Source: Polydactylus sextarius
Lineage: Eukaryota > Chordata > Actinopteri > Polynemidae
Length of the DNA: 64,000 bases
NCBI GenBank assembly: GCA_016801845.1
Contig: CM028913.1
Location: 24,924,565-24,988,564 of the forward strand
Direction of reading: 5' to 3'
Under the pieces are notes generated by a model. That model was given only the letters and a program-made list of their open reading frames with translations, was not told the origin of the DNA and searched no databases. Position numbers and translations under genes: made by a program. Positions 45,436 through 56,603 of the stretch are shown one piece after another. Each line of letters begins with the position of its first letter. Within the stretch, counting starts at the first letter, position 1.

Positions 45436-45910
45436 GGCTCTAGAAGCCCCCCAGAGGGTGGCTGGTGTTGCCCAGCAGTTTGTTCAGTGTTCTCCTCTCT
45501 GCCACCGACACCAGAGGCTCCAGCTTCGTGCCGACCACCGAGCCGGTCCACCTGATCGGCTTCTCCAGGCTGGAGAGGTCAGCCATCGATGTGCTCCCGG
45601 AGAGAACGCCAGCGATCACAGACTGGTAAAACATCCACAGGAAGTACATCCTGCTCCGAGGCTTCATGTGGAGCTGCCTGGAGTTGCTCGTCCAGTCCAG
45701 CTTGTTGTCCAGCCACAGCCCTAGATATTTGTAGGTCTTCACGACTTCCACCTCCTCTGCTCCTATCAGAACTGGTCTAGGACTGGGTCTGTCCCTCCCG
45801 AAGTTAATTACCAGTTCCCACTTCCTAGTTCCATGTTTGTGTGGCACCAGACAACAAAGTTCCTCACCAGGTTCCTGTTTTCCTCCTCCTCCCCATGATG
45901 GCTGTGTCAT
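45436..45910 (-). pseudogene. Fragment of a non-LTR retrotransposon reverse transcriptase (C-terminal part)
   Basis: A 156-codon open frame contains KWELVINFGRDRPSP, VEVVKTYKYLGLWLDNKLDW, MYFLWMFYQSVIAGVL, SSLEKPIRWTGSVVG and LVSVAERRTLNKLLGN. These are the conserved blocks after the catalytic domain in fish LINE reverse transcriptases (Rex1/L2-like). The N-terminal polymerase core is absent and the frame seems internally shortened, so this is a 5'-truncated, dead copy. Confidence 0.8.
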
Positions 45911-47087
45911 CTGTGAACTTCATTGATTGATATCTTATATATATTTTAACAAATTCCTGCTGATCCATTCCTGCAGCAGTGACATCCCAACTTCCTTATC
46001 TGTTGTGAAACAAAAAGTGTCACATCATTGAGAAACCATAAACTGAACCATGTCATAGAAAAACAAGTTAGAAATGACTTTGTTCAATGTCAGGAAACAC
46101 GGATTTTGAAACAGTAGAGTTTCCAGTTTTATTCAGTTGTTCGAAGGAAAATAAGTCAATGTGAAAACAAAATGAACTGTTTTAGATTAAGATGTCTGAC
46201 AGTGGCCAACAGATGCTTTTCATCAGGGGACAAAAATAAAAATATTGCATCTATGTTTCTTAAAATTCACTGGTGATTGAACCATGACGGGAAATTATAA
46301 TAATAGTTTTATTCTTTAGTAAAAGTTTTAAATAAATGAGGCGTTGAAGTTTGTCACTGAAACTGATTCATCATCGTCCAACAATTTTACGAGAGTTCAG
46401 ATCTCTTTATGTTTAAAACGCTTTCTCTGAAACAGTTTGGGAACACAGTGACCATTTTACCAAAACTCAAGAGCGGTGATGTTTTTCTAGGGAAAAAGAC
46501 GTGAAGACGTATGCATCACAGCACCACCTGTAGCTGTCATGAACACCATCAGCTTCCTCCCATCAAATACGTAACTACAATGAAAAGAAAAAGTATATGA
46601 ACCTTTTGGAATTTCATGATTTTCTGAATAAATTTGTCATAAAATTTGTCATTTTTGATGTTTTATCTCTTTATTGAGAACAACCAAAAAAAAAAAAAAA
46701 ACTAAGAATGTATGTGGAAAAAGTATGTGAACCCTTGAAATAATTACCTCAAAAAAGATAATTGGAGTCAGGTTTTAGAAACCTGGAGTCTCGTTAAGAT
46801 AATAAGTTTGGAGGTGTGGACTACAGCTACTTTGATAAAAAAAAAAACCTCAAACTTTTGTAGTTTGCTCTACATGAAGAACACAGGTATGTGAACCGTA
46901 CCTCACCAAAAATAGCTTTCAGAGGATCTATGATTAAGAATTGTTGATTTACATAAAGCTCGCAAGGGTTACAAAGTTATTTCACAGACTTTAGAAATTC
47001 ACCAGTCTACAGTTAAGAAAATAATCTACAAATGGAGACACTTTGGGACTGTTGCTACTCCACCAAGAAGTGGGAGTGCAGTCAAAA

Positions 47088-47801
47088 TAGTCGGCTTCAC
47101 ACTGACGGGTGGTGGCCAGTCCCAGGTCTAGCCCCTTTGTGTTCAGATAGTCAGTCCACCAGCCCCCGTTTGTGAAAACGTCACCAACATCGCCCATTTT
47201 CAAACAGGATGGGAGGTTCAAACATGTTCATGTTCAAACAAACAATTAGCGACAAGTAAACAATCAATTCTGATGCTGTTTTTAATTCTAGTTGTAGCAG
47301 ATCTACATGGGTCTGCTGCAAGAAGTGAACTTGTTAACTGTTAACTGTTAACTTGTTAACTGTTGCTAGCATAACTTATACTGCATCTGCAGTTTCTTAA
47401 GTTTGTCCTCAGTCTTGGAGCAGTTCTCTGGATGTCTACCTTGTAAAGCTCTGCCACAATGTGTTTCATGACCTCCTCGTTCCGAGAGCAGAGCACGAAC
47501 ATCATCATGAGACCAAAAATGACAGTCCATCGTTCTCTGTAGCTGCTAAAATCATAAATACATTTCCTTACTGCTGTCTTCAGCGCCTCTACCTGCTGTC
47601 TCTGCACCTACAGCAACCGGTTGACCCCGCCTCTATCTCCGAGAGGCCCAACGTTTTGTTTGCACCAAAAAACCAGCGGCTGTGGCCCCAGATTGGCCCT
47701 GACATGGCACCAGTTAGCACCAGCTCAAGACGGTGTGAAAGCAATTAGCCCCGGCACATCTTGGTTAGCTCAGATTTGGCCCGACGGTGTGAAGCCGGCT
47801 A
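47088..47801. mobile_element. Non-autonomous DNA element nested in the Tc1-like element
   Basis: Ends are inverted copies: TAGTCGGCTTCACACTGACG at 47,088 and, reverse-complemented, TAGCCGGCTTCACACCGTCG ending at 47,801. The Tc1 sequence stops before and resumes after it. Class is unclear (Harbinger- or hAT-type ends). Its internal open frames match nothing I recognise. Confidence 0.65.
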
Positions 47802-48184
47802 ATAACACTAAGAAGCACAATGAAGAGTCATCAGTGAGGTAAAGAAACAACCCTGAATGACAGCCAAAGACTGGAAGGCATCATTGGAACTGGCTAACAT
47901 GAGTCTACAATACGTGAAACACTGAACAAGCAGAGTATCTACAGCAGGACACCACGGAGGAAGCCGCTGCTTATTAAAAAGAACATTGCTGCACGCCTGA
48001 AGTTTGCAAAAGAGCATGTTGATGCACCACGGCGGTGCTGGCAAAATGTTTTGTGGACTGATGAAACTAAGATTGAACTATTTGGGGAAAAAAACACACA
48101 GCTCTACATCTGGCATAGAAAGAGCACAACATATTATCATGAAAACATCGTCCCAACCGTAAGGTGTGGTGGAGGAAACGTCAT

Positions 48185-48790
48185 GCACAACAATGGACAA
48201 GAGCCGTTTACATGGCACCAATAAAACAATCCACGTTCCAGAGCAATTAATCAGGTTCCTCACACATCACTTCAAACACGTGTTTGAATAACTCGCTGTT
48301 CTTTGACTTGCGACCGTCAAGCCGCTCGACAATTCGAATTTGTCCTAAAGTGTCAAAGGACATTTGTTTCTTGCACCAACCGGTTGATAATCTGCTGTTG
48401 ATTTCTTCATGGGCGTCTTCATTAGACTCTAACCCCACGTACGACACACGGACAGTAACAAGACGTGCTACAACGATCCAATTGCTTGTTTACATGCATA
48501 GATTTTTCCTGTTTGATCAATTATCAAAAGGTGTTCACCTCACAATCCGATCGGATGCTGCGGTGCATGTAAACACATTCACTGAGGGGAGGATGAATTC
48601 CCAAGTATATTTTCCAGTTGTATATATTATAATTTACAAGTTTAATTGATGTCTCTATTTTAAGAGAATACTTTTTTTCTAATGCGTCGTATTGTCCCTT
48701 TTGTTGTTTCTCTTGCTTTTGTCACAGTTTTTCTTTGTGATGCATGGTGGCTGTGTGGGAGCACCCTCACCCTCAAAGGCTATTTTATTC
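48185..48790. mobile_element. Second insertion in the Tc1-like element
   Basis: Tc1-type sequence breaks off after GTGGTGGAGGAAACGTCATG and resumes near 48,800 (GACAGTTCTTCAGGATAATA). The inserted DNA has TTTACATG-type motifs near both ends (48,208 and the reverse near 48,570) and an open frame on the minus strand at 48,247-48,447. Boundaries are approximate. Confidence 0.5.
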
Positions 48791-49210
48791 TATATCAGAC
48801 AGTTCTTCAGGATAATATGAGAGTGTTTGTACGGCAGCTGAAACTGTGGAGAAGGTGGATGATGCAACAGGACAACGACCCAAAACTCTGTAGCAAGTCC
48901 ACAGCAGAACGGCTTCAGAAAAACAAAATCCACCTTTTTGAGTCACCAAGTCCTCAACCCAACATGCACACGAGGCGTCCAAAGAATACGACAGAGCTAA
49001 AGAAGTTCTGCTTTAGGAAGAATGGACTAAAATTAGACCACAATGATGTGCAGGTCTGAAAGCTACAAGAAGTGTCTGGTTGAATGTTGAATAAGTGTGT
49101 TTGATGACATGAAAGATCACATTATGTTTGTCAATACCTCAGACTTCACATTTTATGACAAATTCATTAAGAAAACCATGAAATTCCAAAAGGAGTCAAA
49201 TACTTTTCTG

Positions 49211-50539
49211 TCCCTGACTCATGAAGCTCCGCCCCCACCCCCACCTCACCTGAGTAGGTGTATTTTGTTTAAATTGTGATTCATTTACAGTAAAACAGAT
49301 GATGTAACCTTCAGGTAACAGGAAACAGAAATATCTCCAGGTAAGAGATGGTAACACGACAGTCACATGACTCTGACAACACAATCACACTGAGCAGCTT
49401 TTAGTTTTATTTCAACCAGGTGAAAAACATCAATAACAACGGTAACGTGACGCTCGCACAACAAACAGTTACAAAGAGAAACACATCAGAGTCTTTAACC
49501 ATCGAAGACAAGATACAAACTGTGATCAGTTTATTAGGAACACCACATGGTTCCTCCAGTTCCACTTGATCCACATCCTGACCCATTAGTCCAAACCAGG
49601 TCCAGGTTACCCAGCTGACATGGTCTGTCAAATGTCTTGTGTTTCTGACAGGTCCCATTTAACGCCATCGTCCCGGGCGCCATCTTCAGCAGCGTCTTCG
49701 TCCTCAGCTCATCCAGCGAAGGCTCCTTCAACAAATCCAGCTTCTTTTCCCGAGAAGGGAGGGTATCATAGCCAGGCATTGTAACATTACCAAGATGGCT
49801 GAAGTAGCTTTGTTGACTGAAATAGCTAAGCTATTAGCTATTTCTAAGCTATTAGCTATAGCTGCATGAAATAAGCTAAGGTATCAAAGTTAGCCAAGCT
49901 AGCTGATGAACCTAGCCTTCTTTTACCAAAATGGTGAAGGCTACAACAGTTAGATCCTTGACAGCCCAACATCAGTTAGCTATCGCATCACAAAATCAGC
50001 TGAAGTGGCTAAGTTAGCTAAGGTAGCTGTGTTAGCTAACTTCTAGTCATCATCCGTCTCTAGTAACTGGTCGTCTCCTCCAGGTGGAGACTCGTCTGTC
50101 TCAGTTCAACCAATCAGCTTCTTCTCCTGGGATGTGAAGCTACAACTGTTGGATCCTTCACAGTCCGATATATCCCATGATTCACTGCAGCAGCAGGTGA
50201 CGTCTGTGATGTGGACGTGGAGTTAAAGATAAAGGTCACGTGACCTCAGTAGGAGGAGCAGTGAGGAGGTTTTTTAAATGAACTGAATTAGATTTGATCT
50301 GCAACATGTAACATGGAGCTGAATTCTTTCTAGAACGGACGACAACTTTGTAACGTTGACATGTAAAGAACGTAAACAGGAAGTTCTCTGTTGGACAGAA
50401 CGTCTGATTCAAGTCGTCGTCTGAAACATTCTTTGTGTTATGTTGTTTGTTTCACAAAAAGCCTGAAAACCTGGTCCAAGGTCAAAGGTCAGAGGTCAGT
50501 GAACTTCACTGTTTATCCAACAGACTTTAGTTTCCTGTG
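49211..50539. other. Region between the Tc1-like element and hjv
   Basis: Contains one unexplained 81-codon open frame on the minus strand (49,534-49,779), AGCTA-rich simple sequence at 49,810-50,035, and a segment at 50,081-50,194 duplicated at 62,438-62,550. hjv 3' UTR probably occupies the right part. Confidence 0.5.
50081..50194. repeat. Dispersed repeat B, copy near hjv
   Basis: Partner of 62,438-62,550 in the same orientation; no coding content. Confidence 0.8.
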
Positions 50540-52638
50540 TTAGTTTCCTGCTGCGCTCAGCGTTCCCAGCATGCCGAGTGGCAGCAGCAGCAGCGTCAGG
50601 TGTGGGTGTGTGGCAGCGGCGGTGGCGACCAGCAGCAGGTGAACTCTCTCCCGCTCTGGGATCATGTTCCGGGCATCCTGCAGTGCGCTGACGGCAGCGG
50701 CACTGGAGTTCAGGTCTCCGCTGGTGATCAGGTCGAACACGCAGGCCTGGTAGTAGATGTCGTGCGTTGGCAGCAGTGCGGCGCAGTGAGCGTGGGCGGT
50801 GATGGCGGTGGGCGGCGAGGAGTCCAGTGACGGTGGTGGTGGTAAGGGACGTAGCGTGTTGAGTCTCTGGGAGGGGGGGCAACCCCACACACACAGCTGC
50901 AGGTCCTGCTCGGGCCCAAACGCCTCCACGACGCCGCGCGGCGCCCGCACCGACAGGCCGAGCGAGCGGCCGCTCTGACGAACCACCAGCAGCGTCCCAA
51001 TGTGCGCCGCACGGATCTCGGCATGGCGACCGGGACTCTGAGTCCGAACCGTCAGACTGTGGTGACCTCGCCGCTCGCCGCTTGACACCGAGCCGTCGGC
51101 AAACGCGGCGGGGACGTTATCGAGCTCGGCCTGGTACAACTGCTGGTCGACACACTGACGCATGTTCTTGAAGATGATGGTGATCTGAAGAGAAACAAAA
51201 GAACAGAACATCAGTGTGATAATGTCACAGTCAGTGTTTTATAGTAACAAAGTATTAAAATTTCACTACATTTTAACTTAATGACACTTTTCCTCTGATC
51301 ATTCGTCAGTGTTCAGTGACTCAGTAAATGTGGTGTTTTGACTCTAAGTCGACCTGTGACTGTTTAGACCATCAACACCATGTCTGAGGGTTGATGGAGG
51401 CTCCATCTTAAAGGTGGATGATGGAGAAACTTCAACAATATCAATATCAAACTCTAATTTATATTTAGTGAAAAAAGAACAACTTTAGTTCTTTAGTTCA
51501 GACTCATTCATTGTCTATGAAGATTGTTGTAGCTCCATGTTTTAAAGTGCTGGATAAACTTCATAATATTCTTCTGTTTTATTAACATGTACTTGTACTT
51601 TTACTTTCTACACTTAACTACATTTACTTATAGATTACTGTCATACTGAAGTACAGTAAATACTAGATACTTTAAGACTTTTACTGGAGAATCATTCTAG
51701 TGACGACTTGAACTTCTACCAAAGTTATTTTATTCTACTCTAGTGTCTCTACTTCTTCTTCTCCTTCTTGTTGCCATGGCGAGTGTGAGTGAGTTGCAGC
51801 CAGTTTGACAGCAGTGTCTCGTTTTCTTTCTTCTTTGCTCTTTTTCATCTTTTACCCAAACTTTTGAACATTTTGACTGGAGCCGACTGTCAGGTACTTT
51901 ATACAGCACTGTGATGTCACACTGTGATGTCACGGAGGCCATTGCTACAGGTGACACTCACCTTGCTGAGCACTGTGCCATGTGCCCCATCCCTGCTTGG
52001 CGAGCTGGTGGCCTGTACGTACAGGTACTCGTTGTCAATGAGAGGCCACGCCCCCTTCACCGCACAGGTCTGAAAGTTGTCGTTGAACGTTCTTACGTGT
52101 GGGTCCCCGAACACGCCGCAGTGCAGGTACTCCGGTGTCCGTCCCTCCCGGCTCAGGAGGCTCCTCTCGTAGAGGCAGGCGTCTCCGGACAGCGAGGGCG
52201 GGAGGGGGCGTGGCTGAGCCGTAGGCCCCGCCCTCGGGCAGCGGTGCTGGATCAGCAGGTCCTCGATGCCCTGAACTGCGGAGTGATATGCCAGGTCGCC
52301 GCGGCACGCCCTCGCCATCCGCTTTGTGCACATCTCGTAGGAGCGCAGGGCGCTGCAGTACCCGGCGTTCACCACCTCCCTGCTGAGGGCCACGCCCCCT
52401 GCTGCTCCGCCTGCCCCGCCCCCTCCGCCGCCGCTGCTGCCCAGGTCCAACGTCGCCGCCACGAAGTCAGAGTTACACCTCAGGATCCGACAGGAAGCTG
52501 CAGCTGAACAGAGACAGAGTGTGACCTCTGACCTCTGACCAATCAGAGGCCTGGAGCCTTCATGTGACCTCAAAGATGATGATGTCACTAACATCACCTT
52601 GGTAACATTAACTTCAGTGTGTGTGTGTTTGTTACAGC

Positions 52639-52682
<44 letters not shown>

Positions 52683-52785
52683 CTCCAGGTAAACTCAGCT
52701 GGACCAGCAGCAGAGTCAGGTGGATGCAGTGTTTCCATGGTAACGCCGTACATTGAGTGGTGACGGCAGCGGCCCAGTTCTCCAT
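50540..52785 (-). CDS. hjv: Hemojuvelin (repulsive guidance molecule C)
   Basis: Three exons on the minus strand: 52785-52683, 52503-51962 and 51184-50540, phases 1 and 0, giving 429 residues (human 426). There is an N-terminal signal segment (HLTLLLVQLSLPG). The RGM N-domain includes CRILRCNSDFV, a Gly-rich loop, CSALRSYEMCTKRMARACRGD with the RGD triplet, and AYHSAVQGIEDLLIQH. The partial vWF-D domain contains the autocleavage site FGDPHVRTF, GAWPLIDNEYLYVQATSSP, ITIIFKNMRQCVDQ and EQDLQLCVWGCPPSQRL, the last diagnostic for HJV over RGMA/B. DIYYQACVFDLITSGD follows, and the protein ends with a hydrophobic GPI-type tail (HLTLLLLPLGMLGTL). HJV is a GPI-anchored BMP co-receptor that raises hepcidin in liver and is also expressed in muscle (family knowledge). 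The human furin site RNRR after the SQRL segment is not present here. Confidence 0.95.
52642..52680. repeat. TG microsatellite in hjv intron 1
   Basis: TG run touching the exon 1 donor (GTACAC at 52,682 on the minus strand). Confidence 0.9.
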
Positions 52786-52950
52786 CGTTTCACTGACCCT
52801 GGATCAGGCGCCGCTCTGAAACACAGAGGCAGAGAGTTGTGGATCAGATGTTTATTGACCCAGGATCAGTGAGTCACCACCCGCTGTACACTGTGAGATG
52901 GTGAAGGTGAAGCTCTGTGATTGGCTGATTGTTTGACCAATCACAGAACT

Positions 52951-52961
<11 letters not shown>

Positions 52962-52990
<29 letters not shown>
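52962..52990. repeat. GA microsatellite
   Basis: About 14 GA units upstream of hjv exon 1. Confidence 0.9.
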
Positions 52991-52991
<1 letters not shown>

Positions 52992-53154
52992 CCCAGCTTC
53001 CAGGCAGCTCGCTCGCCCTCAGGGACCAGATCCATTAGTGACATCATCGTTCTGAAAAAACAGCATCATGATCACTGACAGTAAGAGGTTACCATGGTGA
53101 CCACGCCCCTCAACAGTGGCCCCGCCCCCTGTACCTGTCAGCTGATAGTAAACG

Positions 53155-53287
53155 TGTGTGTTACAGTGTGTGTCTATGTGTGTGTGTGTGTGTGCGTGTG
53201 TGTGTTTGTTTGTTACAGTGTGTGTGTGTGTGTGTATGTGTGTGTTTGTTACAGTGTGTGTGTGTGTGTGTGTGTTTGTTTGTTACA

Positions 53288-53318
<31 letters not shown>

Positions 53319-53325
53319 TTTGTTA

Positions 53326-53361
<36 letters not shown>

Positions 53362-53440
53362 TGTTACAGTGTGTGTGTGTGTGTTTGTTACAGTGTGTGT
53401 GTTTGTTACAGTGTGTGTGTGTGTGTGTGTGTGTTTGTTA

Positions 53441-53473
<33 letters not shown>

Positions 53474-53665
53474 GTTTACAGTGTGTGTGTGTTTGTTACA
53501 GTGTGTATGTGTGTGTTTGTTACAGTGTGTGTGTGTTTGTTACAGTGTGTATGTGTGTGTGTGTGTTTGTTACAGTGTGTATGTGTGTGTGTGTGTGTGT
53601 GTGTTTGTTACAGTGTGTGTGTGTTTGTTACAGTGTGTATGTGTGTGTGTGTGTGTGTGTGTGTT
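53155..53665. repeat. Compound minisatellite: (TG)n-TTTGTTACAG
   Basis: About 16 units, each a TG run of 10-30 bp ending in TTTGTTACAG (some GTATTGTTACAG). Cys-Val-rich frames of about 170-200 codons over it are artefacts of the repeat. Confidence 0.95.
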
Positions 53666-53849
53666 GGGTCAGGGTGAACTGACTCTAGCTGAACAGGACT
53701 AACGATCGTTATATCGAAGTCTTGTTCAAACGTCAGTTACGATGATGAAACGTATCACAGTTTAATTCTGATGCAACATGGACTCTGTCTGCAGAGTAAA
53801 CAGAGAGTGTGTGTTGCTGATGTTCAAACTGTCTGAGCAGTTTATTAGG

Positions 53850-53925
53850 TAGTGGTCTGTACTGGTCTGTACTGGTCTGTACTGGTCTGTAATGGTCTGT
53901 ACTTGTCTGGACTGGTCTGGACTGG
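53850..53925. repeat. Ten-bp tandem repeat CTGGTCTGTA
   Basis: About six copies of TACTGGTCTG in the intergenic DNA left of miR-92b. Confidence 0.85.
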
Positions 53926-54002
53926 TCCAGGTGACACAAAATGTTTTAATGTTTGTGTGATTCTAGTGGGTTTTTTTAAGCAGCTTCAATCGAAGAACGG
54001 GT

Positions 54003-54004
<2 letters not shown>

Positions 54005-54044
<40 letters not shown>

Positions 54045-54155
54045 TCAGCTGACCTTTACTCCCATGTAACAGGTGGGAGGGGCTCAGTGTGTGTTTGACT
54101 CTAAATTTAAACTCCAGTTGTCACGACATAAAAATCACACACATACTGTACGTAC

Positions 54156-54240
<85 letters not shown>
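54005..54240. repeat. TG run and long CA microsatellite
   Basis: TG at about 54,005-54,043 and CA at 54,161-54,239. Confidence 0.92.
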
Positions 54241-54241
<1 letters not shown>

Positions 54242-55730
54242 TTTACAGTATTTTCATGTGTTTATTCACATGTTAAAGAGTCAAAGCTTCAGCGTCACCG
54301 ATGATTCACCTGAAATAATCTGTGATAATTGTCACTTTTTTGAATTTATTCTGAATCTTTTTGTTTGATTCTTTAGTTTTTTTTTGGTTCTGAGACACTT
54401 TCACAATAAAACCATCAAGACGAACCTGGTGAACCTGGAGAACCTGAAGAACCTGGAGAACCTGACGTCTCCCTGAGGACACAAACAACCTCTTACCTCC
54501 ATGTGTCAGTATCAGAGTGGCTCCATGTCCTCGGCCTGTCCTCCAGGACTCAGCACCTAGGTCCAGGACCTTCCAGGTCAGTCCATTGGTCTCCAGGTCT
54601 CCGTAAAGATCTGGTTCAGGTCCGTCCAGGTCTGTGGTGTTCCTTCCCTGCGTCCTGGTCTCTGCCTCATGGTGCGTTCACAGCTGACTGGGAGTTTCTA
54701 AATAAATCAGGGCTGAGCAGCACCTGCTGCACAACAACTGTCCACACACACACACACACGCACACACACTCTGACGCGGCAGCAGTTTATTTTTACTTCG
54801 GTCTATTTGAAACCTGCTGTTGCTTCGACAAACTGAGGCAGAAACTTTGTTTGAAGGATAAAACATTTTCCAAATATTTTATCTTCCTGTTTCACTTTTT
54901 GATTCTCATCAAATTTTATTCAGTTAAACTGAAGATAATTTAAATAATAAACTACAACATGTTGTTGTTTAATTACAGTTTGATTCTACAGATAAAAACG
55001 TGGTCATGTGACAACAGCAGGATGTTTTCAGTCCTGAGTCTTCAGGTTGAGTCTGAGCTGCAGTGACGTCGATTCACCAGCAGGAGGCAGCGACACACAG
55101 AACATCTGATGAAGGTCACGACCTCGGAGCGTTGAGCCCAGTCAGCGAGGAGCGGGGCCCCTCCACGCCTCGCTGAGCAGCCGCCACCATTGTCAGAGGA
55201 GGCGAGGAGGCGGGACCAACACCAGCGCTGACACACTGAGACCCAGACCCTCTCAGACCAGAACCCACAGAGACTGAGGCTGCAGACGGAGCTACTGCTC
55301 TGACCAGGACCAGGACCAAGATCAGAGCCAGGACAATAAGCAGGACGAAGACCAAAGCCTGGACCTGGACTAGGACCAGCACTAGGACTAGTACCAGGAC
55401 CAGGACCGAGACCAGTTAATCAGTAAAGTAACTGATTACTAATCTACTTCAGCCATGTTTCTTTGAACCTTTTGTTTGCAATAGAAACATGTAGTTCTAG
55501 TTCTACTTCTGGTTCTGCTTCTGGTTCTGGGTGTGGTCTGACATAAAACCGGACCTATCTCTATTTCCCATGATGCTCTGAGGCAGTTTGTGTCAGTTAC
55601 AGGCATTTGAATCAGTTTATTAAAACGTTTGTTGATGTTGAAGTTTCACTTTGTCACATTGTTGTGTTGTTAACGTGTGTGTGTGTGTGTGTGTGTGTGA
55701 GTGAGTGTTACAGGTGTGTGTGTTTCCTCC
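54241..55730. other. Intergenic region left of miR-92b
   Basis: No coding exon recognised. Holds GGACCAGGACCAAGA-type degenerate repeats at 55,305-55,410, GGTTCTGCTTCT repeats near 55,495-55,530 and a TG run at 55,675-55,699. It may contain the primary miR-92b transcript start. Confidence 0.4.
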
Positions 55731-55815
55731 CGGGGTCGGGCAGGTCCGGGATGCGGTGCACTGTTGTCACCATCTTCCCTCCAATATTGCACTCGTCCCG
55801 GCCTCCCTGACCCCG
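55731..55815 (+). ncRNA. mir92b: miR-92b precursor
   Basis: The mature 3p sequence TATTGCACTCGTCCCGGCCT(CC) is present without mismatch at 55,785-55,806 as I recall it. The 5p arm AGGTCCGGGATGCGGTGCAC(TG) is at 55,742-55,763. The base of the hairpin pairs CGGGGTC (55,731-55,737) with GACCCCG (55,809-55,815), and the loop is around 55,764-55,782. The seed ATTGCAC is that of the miR-25/92 family. It lies about 400 bp from the inferred 3' end of thbs3 on the opposite strand, the same arrangement as human MIR92B and THBS3. Confidence 0.96.
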
Positions 55816-56223
55816 GGGTCACGACCCCTGTGAGCTGTGGGCGGAGCCTGAGAGGAGGCGGAGCCTAAGAGGAGGCGGAGCCAGCGACGCTGCCGTGACG
55901 GAGGCCGACGAGGTTCAAACGTTTGGATCGTTTGTGAGACGTCTGCGGCTCTGAGCTTTTATTTTGAAAACAGGAAGTGAAGCTGCTATCAAACTGTTGA
56001 AACCTTTCAGAATAAAAGTTAAAAAAAAAAAAAAGAAAACTCAATGTTACATTTATTTTATGTTGAAGTTTAACAACAAATACAAAATACGTGAAGTACG
56101 TGGACACAGAAACATCCAGACTGTTACTGAGACTGTCCACAAACTTCTGTCCACATACGGGAAGATGTGGAACGTGTGGAACATGAAGAACACGCGTGTT
56201 TCAGTGACGAGATGGTCGACGAG

Positions 56224-56229
56224 TTTATT
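56224..56229 (-). terminator. Polyadenylation signal, thbs3
   Basis: AATAAA on the minus strand, about 375 bases beyond the thbs3 stop. Confidence 0.5.
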
Positions 56230-56603
56230 TCAGTGAAGAGACAGAAACATGATAACTCTGCTGATCCAGACTCATCTGATCCAGACTCATCTGATCCGGT
56301 CTCAGCAGGTTCAGCGTCATCATGTTAAACTGGACTGAATCAAACTGGATCCAGATGTCGGAACCTTCTGTTGAGGTCTGGAGGAACCGGTTCTGTCAGG
56401 TTCTGGACCTGGACGACTGTCTGTAGGTGAAATGCATCCTGGGAAACGCTGCTGACGCTTCATCATGGCGTCACATGACTCAGTACACAGGAAGTCAACA
56501 GAGCGGCGCCGGTCAGGTGGTTCACTGTGACACACACACACACTGACACACACACACTCACTCTCTCTCACACACACACACACACACTTTCTCTCTCTCT
56601 CTC

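Larger units (their letters stand above)
46578..49210 (+). mobile_element. Tc1/mariner-like DNA transposon, dead, with nested insertions
   Basis: Terminal inverted repeats are visible: AAAGTATATGAACC and CTTTTGGAATTTCATGATTT at 46,587-46,625, with the matching end at about 49,155-49,208 (CATGAAATTCCAAAAGGAGT). Between them are recognisable Tc1 transposase pieces: 46,930-47,087 (helix-turn-helix part, ACAGTTAAGAAAATAATCTA), 47,812-48,180 (AAGTTTGCAAAAGAGCATGT, TTTTGTGGACTGATGAAAC) and 48,820-49,060 (CAGGACAACGACCCAAAAC). The reading frame is destroyed by substitutions and by two insertions. Confidence 0.82.

Noticed and set aside
45458..45780. Plus-strand frames over the LINE fragment
   Set aside because: Antisense of the reverse-transcriptase remnant, whose conserved blocks are on the minus strand.
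51911..52507. 198-codon plus-strand frame
   Set aside because: Antisense shadow of hjv exon 2; the minus-strand reading matches hemojuvelin.
53094..53702. Open frames of about 170-200 codons rich in Cys and Val
   Set aside because: All derive from the TG-rich minisatellite; three plus-strand frames are open at once, which marks simple sequence and not a cysteine-rich protein.
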